This document shows positions 14,752 through 22,223 of a DNA stretch of 24,721 nt, piece after piece. The notes beneath the pieces were generated by a model, which did no database searches, had not been told where the DNA came from, and was given only the letters and a program-made list of their open reading frames with translations. The translations under genes were made by a program, and so were the position numbers. The stretch comes from JBCDJG01 sp038748065 (GTDB lineage: Bacteria > Pseudomonadota > Gammaproteobacteria > Pseudomonadales > Halieaceae): assembly GCA_038748065.1 (NCBI GenBank), contig JBCDJG010000064.1, forward strand, positions 1-24,721, written 5' to 3'. The number at the start of each line of letters is the position of its first letter. Position 1 is the stretch's first letter.

Positions 14752-16416
14752 ATGGCGTCCGTTCTGGAACAGCGGCCCTGGGAGGCCGTGCACCGCGAGT
14801 TAGGGGTAAGCCCCGCCGAGTATGATGACAGGCCCCTTGGCGCCTATGTGGAGATACATGCCGCCGAGCGCGGCGAGCGCAATGCTCTGCGCTACATGGG
14901 TAAGGTCATTACCTACAGCCAGCTGAACGAGCAGGCCAATCGGCTTGCCAATGCCCTGGTCGGGCTCGGCGTGGGCAGGCGTGATGTCATCGGCTTTCAT
15001 ACGCCCAACATTCCGCAATACATCATTGCCATGGTTGCCGTGTCCAAGATCGGCTGCGCGGGCTCCGGCGTGTCACCGCTGCTCACGGCCAGTGAGTTGG
15101 CTTACCAGGTGCAGGATGCGGGCATTTCGGTGCTGCTCTCCTTTGACCAACTGGCACCCCGGGTGCTGGAGGGGGGTGTAGAGATGCCGGCAAGCCTGAA
15201 AACGCTGATCTTCGCGGGCGCCGGCGATTACCTCGGTGCACCGGCCCCCGCGGTACCGGAACATGCGAGTATTGCCTGCCACAGCTACCGGGCGCTTCTG
15301 GCTGCGGCGAGCCCCGAGTATTCCCAGCAGCCGGTAAGCGGCGACGACACCTTCCTGATTCAGTACACGGGGGGAACCACAGGTCGCCCCAAGGGCGCGG
15401 AACTGTCGGTAACTACCCTGCTCAACAATATCGCGCCTGCCTCTGTTTACAGGCCCTTCGAGCTGGCGGGTGAGCGAGTCGCTACCGCCTTTCCGTACTT
15501 CCATATTGCCGGCAGTGCCGTCTCGATCGTGGCATTGCGTGAGGCTGCAGAAGCCCTGGTGCTGCCTGATCCGCGTGATGTAGAGCACATCTGCCGCGAG
15601 ATGGCGGCGCTGCGTCCAACGCGGCTGGTGGCGGTGCCCACCCTGTACCAGATGTTGATTGCAAACCCGCTGAGTCAGGAGATCGACTTCTCCGAGCTGC
15701 GCACGGCCATGTCGGGTGCGGCGCCGCTAACGGCGGAAACGCGCAAAGACCTGGAAGCGCTGATTGGCGAGGGCGTGCTGTCCGATGTCTTCGGGATGAC
15801 CGAGACCGGCCCGGTGTACATCTCCAACCCGCCGCAGCGCGCCAAGGCCGACGCGGTCGGGCTGCCCGTGCCCGGCGCTCTGGTCGCCATTGTTGATGTA
15901 GAAACGGGTAATGACGAAATGCCTCAGGGGGAGCCCGGCGAGATCATTACCGCGGGGCCGCACGTGATGAAGGGCTATCTCAACCTGCCGGAAGAGTCGG
16001 CCCGCGCAGTTCGCGAGTGGCGCGGGCAGCGCTGGATGTATACCGGCGACGTAGGCTACATGGACGAGGAGGGCTACGTGCACCTCTCCGACCGCGCCAA
16101 GGACATGCTCATCGTCGGCGGCTTCAAGGTCTTCTCGGTGGAGGTGGAAGACAAGCTTGCCTCACTGGATTTTATTGCCCAGTCCGCCCTGATCGGTACG
16201 CCGGATGAGGCGCGGCCCGGTAACGATATCGTCAATCTTTATGTCGAACTGGAGCAGGAGGCGAGAGCGCGGGACACTACGGAGCTGGAAGCGGAGATTC
16301 TGGCCTACTGCCGTGACAATCTGGCGGCCTACAAGGTGCCCAAGCGTATCCATTTCATTGACCAGATTCCCCTGACGCCGGTCGGCAAGTTGGATAAGAA
16401 AGCCCTGCGCAGCTAG
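14752..16416 (+). CDS. acyl-CoA synthetase, FadD-like AMP-binding enzyme (554 aa)
   Basis: An ANL-family CoA ligase of usual length. The phosphate loop is YTGGTTGRPKGAE (205-217), followed by VFGMTETGP, MYTGDVGYMDEEG, DRAKDMLIVGGFKVF and TPVGKLDKKALR with Lys546. The long-chain or medium-chain FadD-type pattern (TGGTTGxxKGA) differs from the two short ligases at 1942-3393 and 6114-7565. AGGGGAG lies eight bases before the ATG. The gene has its own upstream region of about 145 bases after a hairpin and converges on a lipoprotein hydrolase gene with a 2-base gap. It probably activates a fatty, isoprenoid or aromatic acid released by neighbouring hydrolases or oxygenase. Confidence 0.9.
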   Translation: MASVLEQRPWEAVHRELGVSPAEYDDRPLGAYVEIHAAERGERNALRYMGKVITYSQLNEQANRLANALVGLGVGRRDVIGFHTPNIPQYIIAMVAVSKIGCAGSGVSPLLTASELAYQVQDAGISVLLSFDQLAPRVLEGGVEMPASLKTLIFAGAGDYLGAPAPAVPEHASIACHSYRALLAAASPEYSQQPVSGDDTFLIQYTGGTTGRPKGAELSVTTLLNNIAPASVYRPFELAGERVATAFPYFHIAGSAVSIVALREAAEALVLPDPRDVEHICREMAALRPTRLVAVPTLYQMLIANPLSQEIDFSELRTAMSGAAPLTAETRKDLEALIGEGVLSDVFGMTETGPVYISNPPQRAKADAVGLPVPGALVAIVDVETGNDEMPQGEPGEIITAGPHVMKGYLNLPEESARAVREWRGQRWMYTGDVGYMDEEGYVHLSDRAKDMLIVGGFKVFSVEVEDKLASLDFIAQSALIGTPDEARPGNDIVNLYVELEQEARARDTTELEAEILAYCRDNLAAYKVPKRIHFIDQIPLTPVGKLDKKALRS

Positions 16417-16418
16417 GC

Positions 16419-17456
16419 TCAGCGGCGTGCGAGTATGGCGAAGCGGTCGGTGACCTCGTTAATGGTGTCACTGGCGAGGTATTGGCGTGCTTCGGCGCTC
16501 TTTTTCAGGTGTGCATCGAGGAAGGCCACGCTGATCCCGTTGACCAGTTTCAGCGCGTCGCGCTGGGGTTCAGCCTCGCGCTCAAGGCGGCAGATCAGAT
16601 TGCCAAAGTAGTGGTCGGCGCCTTCAACGACCAGTGATGTTTGCTCACCCTTGGCGCCCTCATTGAAGGCCATCAGGTGGTACTCGTAGCTATCCCAGAA
16701 ACCTTTCTGCACATCCCAGGTACCCGTGGTGTGCAGGTTGGGCAGGCGCAGATTATCCCAGCTACTTGCGGTGATCGTGTCGAACATGGGCCCGGGAGGC
16801 GACAGGCCTACAATCGCTTTCACTCTGGCGTCGAAGGCATCGACGTAAGCGCCCTGATCCTCGTCATAAGCGGCGGCGCCGCCGTACTGCTGGGCGGTAA
16901 ATGCGCCGAAGGAGTGGCCGGTCATGCCGAGGCGCGATAGATCACCCTTGCCACTGAAACCTGAGGACAGAGCCTCGATTTCCGGCATGGCATCCAACAC
17001 CGCGTTGATCGCGTCAATGCGCGTTGAGATCATCGCATATTGCCCGTAGCGCAGGGCATTGAAGATGCCGCTGGCCATGGAGCAGCAGTCGAGAAAGTTC
17101 GGTGCCACCACCGCGTAGCCGTGGCTCACCCAGTGTTCAAGCACGCGATCGTAATCGTCTTTGCTGGACCAGTTGCCGTGAGCAAAGATCAGCAGGGGAT
17201 AGCGCTTGCCCGCCGCTGGGTAAAACACGCTGAGTTCGATCGCACGCCGGTCTTCAGTTTCCGGCAGTACCAGGCCGCGCTCGCTCACTACCTCATGGTA
17301 GCCGGGCAGCACGCCATAGAGTTGATCGATCTGTTCAGCAGGTGCTGCCAGTGCTCTCGCTGGTGGCAGTACCGGGTCTTCGCCGCAGGCAGCCAGTAAA
17401 GCCGCCAGCAGCAGAAGCGTCAGTAGTCTGCTCGCCCTTGGCGCGGTCTTTTTCAC
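16419..17456 (-). CDS. lipoprotein alpha/beta hydrolase, PAF-acetylhydrolase/chlorophyllase-like (345 aa)
   Basis: The start is GTG, overlapping the preceding stop by four bases. A lipoprotein signal ends in LLAAC with Cys24. The catalytic triad is visible: Ser182 in GHSFG (180-184), Asp248 in GTWD and His282 in GADHYFG. LLIFAHGNW (88-96) supplies the oxyanion-hole region, and HGYAVVAPNF (112-121) is typical of PAF-acetylhydrolase, chlorophyllase and dienelactone-hydrolase relatives. It should cleave an ester or lactone at the membrane surface, in the periplasm or outside. It is the last gene of a three-gene coupled operon (isomerase/lyase, hydrolase, lipoprotein). Chlorophyllase-like function is only a context guess. 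Confidence 0.8.
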   Translation of the reverse strand: MKKTAPRASRLLTLLLLAALLAACGEDPVLPPARALAAPAEQIDQLYGVLPGYHEVVSERGLVLPETEDRRAIELSVFYPAAGKRYPLLIFAHGNWSSKDDYDRVLEHWVSHGYAVVAPNFLDCCSMASGIFNALRYGQYAMISTRIDAINAVLDAMPEIEALSSGFSGKGDLSRLGMTGHSFGAFTAQQYGGAAAYDEDQGAYVDAFDARVKAIVGLSPPGPMFDTITASSWDNLRLPNLHTTGTWDVQKGFWDSYEYHLMAFNEGAKGEQTSLVVEGADHYFGNLICRLEREAEPQRDALKLVNGISVAFLDAHLKKSAEARQYLASDTINEVTDRFAILARR

Positions 17457-18397
17457 AACGCCCCCAGCAGGAAGTTGCGCGCGTCGCGAGCTGAGGCCTC
17501 GGGGGCTTCAATCGGCAGTACATGGCCGACGCCTGGATAGACGATCGGGGTTACGCTCGCAGCCTGGGTCAGCGCCGCTTCGTACTGGGCCACGTGTTCC
17601 ACCGGCAGCTGTGGGTTGGCTTCGCCCCATTGGATGAGTGTCGGGGCGATAATGCGGGCGAGATCGGGGCGCGGATCGCTTTTGTCGTAGGCGCGCATGC
17701 GATGAAACTCTCCCATACGATTGCCCTCGCGTCGATACAGCTCATGAAACTCTGTCAGCATGTCGTCAGTCACCAGGCTGTCGTCAACGATGGGTGACTG
17801 CAGGAAGGCGCGGAACAGCTCCTTCGGCAGCAGGTAGAGCACGTAGCCGAACCAGCCAGGCAGCGCCTGGTCCATGTACTTGTTAGTGACTCGCGGCATG
17901 CCCGGTGCATTGACCAGGATCAGCTTGTCGATGCGCTCCGGGTGGCGTGCGGCGGTATACCAGGCGATGGCGCCACCGGTGGAAGAGCCGCCGAGGTGGA
18001 AGCGCGGGTAGCCCAGGTGGTCCATGAGCCCCAGCAGCAGGTTCATGCCGCGCTCGCGGGAGTAGTCTTCGGTGGGGTCGGGCCCGGTGAGGCCGTGGTT
18101 GGTGAGATCGTAGCGCACCACCGTGAAGTCATCCTTCAGGATGTCTACCCAGGGCTGCCACAGGCGCATGCTGAAAAAGTGTGAGTGCAGCAGCACCAGC
18201 GGCGGCCCGCTGCCCTCCACCTTGTAGCGTACCGGCACGCCAAGAATATCGGCCTGCATGAGGCCTTCGCCGCCGTATTTGGCTTCGACGTATTCCGGGC
18301 TCAGGTCACGGTTGCTCCACCACAGGTAAACAACACTCAGTACGAGCAGGAGCAGTAGCCCGGCCAGCAGCCGGCCAATCCAGCGAAGGACGATCAA
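17453..18397 (-). CDS. membrane-anchored alpha/beta hydrolase (314 aa)
   Basis: A hydrophobic N-terminal anchor (about residues 6-27) precedes a classical alpha/beta hydrolase: LVLLHSHFFS (67-76) oxyanion region, RYDLTNHGLT (95-104), nucleophile elbow GSSTG with Ser139 (137-141) and GVGHVLPIEAPE with His292. The pattern is that of meta-cleavage-product hydrolases and haloperoxidase-like esterases. The start is TTG, overlapping the stop of the upstream lyase gene by four bases; GGAG lies upstream within that gene. Both neighbours overlap it, so the three are co-translated. Substrate unknown. Confidence 0.85.
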   Translation of the reverse strand: MIVLRWIGRLLAGLLLLLVLSVVYLWWSNRDLSPEYVEAKYGGEGLMQADILGVPVRYKVEGSGPPLVLLHSHFFSMRLWQPWVDILKDDFTVVRYDLTNHGLTGPDPTEDYSRERGMNLLLGLMDHLGYPRFHLGGSSTGGAIAWYTAARHPERIDKLILVNAPGMPRVTNKYMDQALPGWFGYVLYLLPKELFRAFLQSPIVDDSLVTDDMLTEFHELYRREGNRMGEFHRMRAYDKSDPRPDLARIIAPTLIQWGEANPQLPVEHVAQYEAALTQAASVTPIVYPGVGHVLPIEAPEASARDARNFLLGAL

Positions 18398-19275
18398 TCC
18401 TCTGCTCCGTAGCGCTTGCCGCTGTCGATCAGTTCATCGGCGCCCAGCAGCTTATTGATGTCTTGCAGTTCGACCATTTTCTTGCGCAGCGGCAGCGTGT
18501 TGCCCTGCTTGTTGATAGCATCGAGGACGCGCTCAGCGGCAGGCAAGAAAATATGCAGCAGCGAAGCCGGGTACAGCGCGATGTGATAACCCAGGGACTC
18601 CAGTACGCGAACGTCGTCCGTGGGGCTGTTGCCGCCCTCGACCATGTTGTGCACCAGCGGCGCCCGGCCCTTGAACTGCTTGCCGATCTTGCGCATCTGC
18701 TTAGTCGACTGCGGCGCTTCGATGAATAGCGCGTCGGCGCCCGCCTCGAGGTAGGCCTCGGCGCGCTCGAGGGCATCGTCCAGGCCATTGACGCCCAGGG
18801 CATCGGTGCGGGCAATCAGCAGGGTGTCGTCATCCTGCCGCGCATCCAGGGCCGCCTTGATCTTACCCACCATTTCCTTGCAGCTGATCACGCTCTTCCC
18901 CGCCATGTGGCCACAGCGCTTTGGCGCCTGCTGGTCTTCCATTTGCAGCGCGCTGGCGCCGGCCCGCTCGAAATCGCGTACCGTGCGTTGCACGTTGAGG
19001 GCGTTGCCGAAGCCCGTATCCATATCGATGATCAGCGGCAGAGACACCCGGTCCCGCAGGATGGCGATGGTCTCGCTCACTTCGCTGGCACTGACGAGGC
19101 CCATGTCCGGCCGGCCGAAGCGGGCAAAGCTGAGGCAAGCACCGGAGAGGAAGGCAGCGGGAAAACCCGCCTGTTCCACCAGCAACGCGCTCAAGCCGTC
19201 GTAGATGCCCGGCACTTTCAGCAGGCGGTTTTTCCCAAGCTGTTTGCGTAGCTGGGAGCGGTGTTTATTCGACAT
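18394..19275 (-). CDS. PEP mutase/isocitrate lyase superfamily enzyme (293 aa)
   Basis: The TIM-barrel family markers are present: IIDMDTGFGNALNV (82-95), MEDQ (112-115) and KRCGH (119-123), whose Cys121 is the catalytic-type cysteine of isocitrate and 2-methylisocitrate lyases. Length (293) fits methylisocitrate lyase, oxaloacetate decarboxylase or carboxyphosphonoenolpyruvate mutase relatives; sequence alone does not choose. C-C bond cleavage of a 2-hydroxy- or 2-oxo-diacid is the likely chemistry. It is the first gene of the operon, transcribed from the AT-rich region at about 19280-19365 that holds an inverted repeat. The start ATG has only a weak ribosome-binding site. Confidence 0.85.
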   Translation of the reverse strand: MSNKHRSQLRKQLGKNRLLKVPGIYDGLSALLVEQAGFPAAFLSGACLSFARFGRPDMGLVSASEVSETIAILRDRVSLPLIIDMDTGFGNALNVQRTVRDFERAGASALQMEDQQAPKRCGHMAGKSVISCKEMVGKIKAALDARQDDDTLLIARTDALGVNGLDDALERAEAYLEAGADALFIEAPQSTKQMRKIGKQFKGRAPLVHNMVEGGNSPTDDVRVLESLGYHIALYPASLLHIFLPAAERVLDAINKQGNTLPLRKKMVELQDINKLLGADELIDSGKRYGAED

Positions 19276-19318
19276 CTTGTGTGGTGCTCTTATGCTGCGG
19301 CGCTGTTACGCAATGTTA

Positions 19319-19342
19319 TATAGATATATCATTGTATCTATA
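19319..19342. promoter_or_regulatory. 8-bp inverted repeat in divergent promoter region, possible operator
   Basis: TATAGATA (19319-19326) and TATCTATA (19335-19342) are perfect inverted repeats separated by 8 bases. They lie in an AT-rich gap between the - strand lyase operon (start 19275) and the + strand SDR remnant (19367). The spacing fits a dimeric repressor such as a TetR-type protein, but no such regulator gene is in the window. Confidence 0.4.
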
Positions 19343-19366
19343 AGAACTGCTGCAGGAAACAACGAG

Positions 19367-19453
19367 ATGTCCTCACCCAGAACCGCCCTTGTCACCGCTG
19401 CCAGCCGCGGTATCGGCTTTGAAATCGCCCGGCAAGTGCAAGCCCGCGGGTGA
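19367..19453 (+). pseudogene. truncated short-chain dehydrogenase (N-terminal 28 aa)
   Basis: The frame encodes MSSPRTALVTAASRGIGFEI and eight more residues, exactly the first beta strand, the TAASRGIG NAD(P)-binding loop and first helix of an SDR, then stops at TGA. No continuation of an SDR is found before or after the VapBC module that begins about 15-60 bases later. The remnant is probably what was left when the toxin-antitoxin module arrived. It is divergent from the lyase operon, so the intact SDR was probably co-regulated with it. It is distinct from the complete SDR at 23819-24631. Confidence 0.7.
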
Positions 19454-19476
19454 CCTGAAGTGATTAAATGCGGCGC

Positions 19477-19516
19477 TTGACCCCTTCACAAGGGTGGCAT
19501 AGGCTTTGGCCTATGC
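19477..19516 (+). promoter_or_regulatory. vapBC promoter with overlapping palindromic operator
   Basis: TTGACC (19477-19482) and TAGGCT (19500-19505) are spaced by 17 bases. GCATAGGC (19497-19504) and GCCTATGC (19509-19516) form a perfect 8-bp palindrome with a 4-base centre, covering the -10 box and the vapB start codon at 19513. This fits the autoregulation usual for VapBC and would give a transcript with almost no leader. Confidence 0.5.
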
Positions 19517-19752
19517 TAGAACAAAGATTAGTCAGGCTTTTCCGTAACGGCCGTAACCAGGCACTGCGTATCCCTCGAGAGTTTGAACTTGAAGGGGAAG
19601 AGGCGGTGGTGAGAAAAGACGGGGATCGTTTGATCATCGAGCCCGTACGTTCAGGCGGGCTGTTGGCCATGCTGGCAGACTGGGACGCCATCGAGGAGAC
19701 GTTTCCCGATATCGACGCTGATCTTCCGGCTGCGGACGACGTTAAGCTCTGA
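19513..19752 (+). CDS. vapB: VapB-like AbrB-type antitoxin (79 aa)
   Basis: The small protein begins MLEQRLVRLFRNGRNQALRI, then PREFELEGEE, the SpoVT/AbrB swapped-hairpin DNA-binding fold of VapB antitoxins; the acidic C-terminal half (ETFPDIDADLPAADD) would wrap the toxin. The ATG at 19513 gives the family's usual N-terminus; an in-frame ATG at 19468 would add 15 atypical residues overlapping the promoter. No clear ribosome-binding site precedes it, matching a near-leaderless transcript. The toxin gene follows after 3 bases. Confidence 0.85.
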   Translation: MLEQRLVRLFRNGRNQALRIPREFELEGEEAVVRKDGDRLIIEPVRSGGLLAMLADWDAIEETFPDIDADLPAADDVKL

Positions 19753-19755
19753 GCT

Positions 19756-20163
19756 GTGTCACGTTACCTGCTCGATACCAACATTCTTTCAGACCTGGTT
19801 CGTAACCCAAGCGGCGCGATCGCCAATCGAATCGCCGCTGTTGGCGAACGCAACATCTGCACAAGCGTGATCGTTGCCGCAGAGCTGCGCTTCGGCGCCT
19901 ACCGCAGCGCATCGCGGACTCTGTCCCGCCGGGTCGAGGACCTGCTGTCTGTAATCGATATTCTGCCCCTGGAAGAGCCCGCCGATCGCGCCTACGCAAG
20001 CCTCCGCGCCCATCTTGCTGATCGCGGGCAACCGATCGGGCCTAACGATATGTTGATCGCTGCGCAGACCCTGGCGCTCGACTTCACCGTGGTAACGGCG
20101 AACGAGAAGGAATTCCTGCGCGTACCCGGGCTGAGGGTCGAGAACTGGCTGCGGGCCGCTTAG
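19756..20163 (+). CDS. vapC: VapC-like PIN-domain toxin ribonuclease (135 aa)
   Basis: A full-length PIN-domain protein starting with GTG. The acidic metal-binding residues are visible: D7 in LLDTNIL, E43 in AAELRFG and D98 in GPNDMLIAA, with the T-A-N-E-K-E-F segment (114-120) near the C-terminus. VapC toxins cleave RNA, often tRNA-fMet, and are held in check by VapB. The toxin's stop overlaps the end of the convergent membrane-protein gene. The pair sits right after a broken SDR gene, suggesting horizontal arrival. Confidence 0.9.
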   Translation: MSRYLLDTNILSDLVRNPSGAIANRIAAVGERNICTSVIVAAELRFGAYRSASRTLSRRVEDLLSVIDILPLEEPADRAYASLRAHLADRGQPIGPNDMLIAAQTLALDFTVVTANEKEFLRVPGLRVENWLRAA

Positions 20164-20504
20164 GCCGTTGCGCGGGATGGCCCCAACAGCAGCGCCCGCG
20201 CGTCACCCTTGACCATGAAGCTCACCACCAGCAGGTAGGTGAAGAAAAACAGCGCGGCGCCAAAGAAGGCGCACAGGGCCAGCAGCAGGCCGGCGGGTGA
20301 GAAGGCGTGCCGCCAGGCGACCCACAGGGCGGTGAGCCCGAGATAACCCACGAAGTCGAAAATAAACTGGCCCGGCCAGGTCATGGCGCGCAATTCGCCG
20401 ATAAAGGTCGGCATGAAGCTCCAGCCGTGGCTGTTGGCCACCGTCACCGTATAGATCAGTAGTGTAGTTACGAAGACTGCGAGAAACGCGCGTAAGGCGA
20501 GCAT
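20160..20504 (-). CDS. small inner-membrane protein of unknown function (114 aa)
   Basis: Three hydrophobic segments are visible (about residues 3-22, 47-64 and 72-95), with the sequence MTWPGQFIFDFVGYLGL between the first two. I do not recognise a named family. GGA lies about seven bases before the ATG. It lies 41 bases downstream of the Crp/Fnr gene on the same strand and may be its operon partner. Confidence 0.65.
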   Translation of the reverse strand: MLALRAFLAVFVTTLLIYTVTVANSHGWSFMPTFIGELRAMTWPGQFIFDFVGYLGLTALWVAWRHAFSPAGLLLALCAFFGAALFFFTYLLVVSFMVKGDARALLLGPSRATA

Positions 20505-20545
20505 GAGCTTTTCCTATTGCGTGGGGCGTTGAAGATTAGCGGCGC

Positions 20546-21214
20546 CTAGTCAGAAAGCGCCATCTCCGATACAGAGTCGTCGTCGAGTATGACGACCGTG
20601 TGGGCGGAGTGGATATCGATCAGGCCCTCGCGCTTCAGCTTGCTGAAGGCGCGTGACACGGTCTCAATAGTCAGGCCAAGATAGTCGGCAATATCCTGCC
20701 GCGTCATCACCAGGTCGATGCTGACGACCCCCGGCGGATTGCGCTCCTTGAGCTGTTGCAGCAAAAAGCAGATACGCTCGTGGGCCTTCTTCTGGCCGAG
20801 AGCGAAAACCTGGTCGAGGGTGTGCGCCAGGATGTTGCCGCCAATACGACGGACATTGTCCTTCAGCAAAGGCACCTCATCCTGCAGGGCGTCGAACTGC
20901 TTGCGGGGGATTTCCTTCAGCCGCGCGTCCGTCAGGGCGCGCACGGAAAACTCGTAGTACTCATTCTGGGCGATGCCGATAAAGTTGCCCGGATGGATAA
21001 AGGCCATTACCTGCCGGCGTCCGGAGGCGGAGGTGCGTTCCATCATCAGAATGCCGCTCTCCACCATGTAGGCATACTTGGCGTCTGAGTGCTGGTGAAA
21101 GAGGAACGCGTCCGCGTCTATCATGCGGCTGCCGGCGAGGGCGTTCAGGCGCGCTGCTTCCTCGTCGCCGAGGCCGGTGAAGATGGTCAACTGATTCTGT
21201 GGCGCGTTGGCCAT
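20546..21214 (-). CDS. Crp/Fnr-family transcription regulator (222 aa)
   Basis: An N-terminal cyclic-nucleotide-binding-like beta roll (about 8-115), a dimerisation helix (about 117-140) and a C-terminal winged helix with TRQDIADYLGLTIETVSRAF (171-190). The recognition helix E-T-V-S-R matches FNR-type DNA readers. The only cysteine is in the ERICF segment (149), so it has no [4Fe-4S] sensor and resembles FixK/Dnr or other cluster-free members. The ATG at 21214 was chosen for the strong GGGAGGAG site six bases upstream; the frame continues upstream but that part lies within the neighbouring gene. It may regulate the preceding lipocalin/RCCR-like genes. Confidence 0.88.
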   Translation of the reverse strand: MANAPQNQLTIFTGLGDEEAARLNALAGSRMIDADAFLFHQHSDAKYAYMVESGILMMERTSASGRRQVMAFIHPGNFIGIAQNEYYEFSVRALTDARLKEIPRKQFDALQDEVPLLKDNVRRIGGNILAHTLDQVFALGQKKAHERICFLLQQLKERNPPGVVSIDLVMTRQDIADYLGLTIETVSRAFSKLKREGLIDIHSAHTVVILDDDSVSEMALSD

Positions 21215-21246
21215 GGCGCTCCTCCCGCGGGCGGAGCGCCAGTTTA

Positions 21247-22218
21247 TCAGTCGATGTAGTTGGCGGCGAGTACGTTCTCCCCGGGCTCCCAGGTGAGAGT
21301 GCCGAAGGTCATGTACTGCTCTTTCTGCGATTGCATGAACTGCCATGCGCAAACCGTCGTGTAGTCCTCGTCGATGACCACCTCGCGTGACCACAGTTTG
21401 AAGGCCTCGCCCAGTACGTGGCGCGTCGAGTAGAGATAGCGGCCATAGCTCTTGCCGTTGCCGAACATGTCCGGGCCGTGGAACTGGTGGCTGTTACCGG
21501 TGCGCGTGCGCGTCGCGGTCCACTCGCGGTTGATCACACCTTCGATACGGATAGTCTGCTGCGAGTGCAGCAGATTGACCGGCCTATGGGTGATGGTGAC
21601 CTGGTTGTGGCCGACAAAATTCTGATCGCTGTCGTAGACCTCAAACTCGCCGCGGAAAACGCCCTCATGCTTTACCGGCAGGTTGAAGGGTTTCTTTGCG
21701 GCAACCTTTTCGGTGGCAAGGAAATCAGCCACCTGTCGCTGGGTGTCGGGGTTGTCATCGTGGTCGTGGGTAACGACGTAGAGGCCGTTGAAGACGCCCA
21801 GCAGGGTGTCGCCCTCAAAAAGCTGCGATGAATAAACCTGGATGCCAAGTTCGGGTACCACGTGATTCATGGTGCGCAGCTGAACGTTCCAGCCGGGCGA
21901 AAAATAGCTTGAATCCACCAGCAGGCCGAAGGGTCGCCCAGAGCCGTAGAAGTCTGGCCCGGTGTAAATGCGATCCTGGTCGGAGTCGATCACGCCAAAA
22001 TCCATGCGTGCGCCGATCTCGAAGCGGTCCATGAGCGGGCCCGTAGCGTCGAAGCGGGTTTCCATCCAGTAGGTGGTGCGACCGTCCTTGAACTCGGAGG
22101 CGCGGTTAACCTTGTTGTAGCCCACGTGCGTGCCGTCGGCCTCAAACAGAGACGGGTAGCCATGCCACTCGCCATCAATGGCCTGTTGCCAGTTGCTGGG
22201 CTTTTTGTCGTCGCTCAT
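21247..22218 (-). CDS. two-domain lipocalin-like protein of unknown function (323 aa)
   Basis: The protein shows an internal duplication: DGEWHGYPSLFEADGTHVGYNKV near the N-terminus and HEGVFRGEFEVYDSDQNFVGHNQV in the second half. Both start with a G-x-[WF]-x-G-type strand as in lipocalin/calycin barrels. There is no signal peptide. The ATG at 22218 lies five bases after the stop of the RCCR-like gene, whose last codons form a GGGGGA ribosome-binding site; a longer start at 22266 would overlap that gene. A hydrophobic-ligand-binding or tetrapyrrole-handling role is suggested only by fold-like pattern and neighbours. Confidence 0.55.
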   Translation of the reverse strand: MSDDKKPSNWQQAIDGEWHGYPSLFEADGTHVGYNKVNRASEFKDGRTTYWMETRFDATGPLMDRFEIGARMDFGVIDSDQDRIYTGPDFYGSGRPFGLLVDSSYFSPGWNVQLRTMNHVVPELGIQVYSSQLFEGDTLLGVFNGLYVVTHDHDDNPDTQRQVADFLATEKVAAKKPFNLPVKHEGVFRGEFEVYDSDQNFVGHNQVTITHRPVNLLHSQQTIRIEGVINREWTATRTRTGNSHQFHGPDMFGNGKSYGRYLYSTRHVLGEAFKLWSREVVIDEDYTTVCAWQFMQSQKEQYMTFGTLTWEPGENVLAANYID

Positions 22219-22223
22219 GATCT

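Noticed and set aside
20546..21394. Longer start for the Crp/Fnr regulator at 21394
   Set aside because: The additional 60 residues are Arg/His-rich, overlap the neighbouring coding region and lack family similarity; the strong GGGAGGAG site supports 21214.
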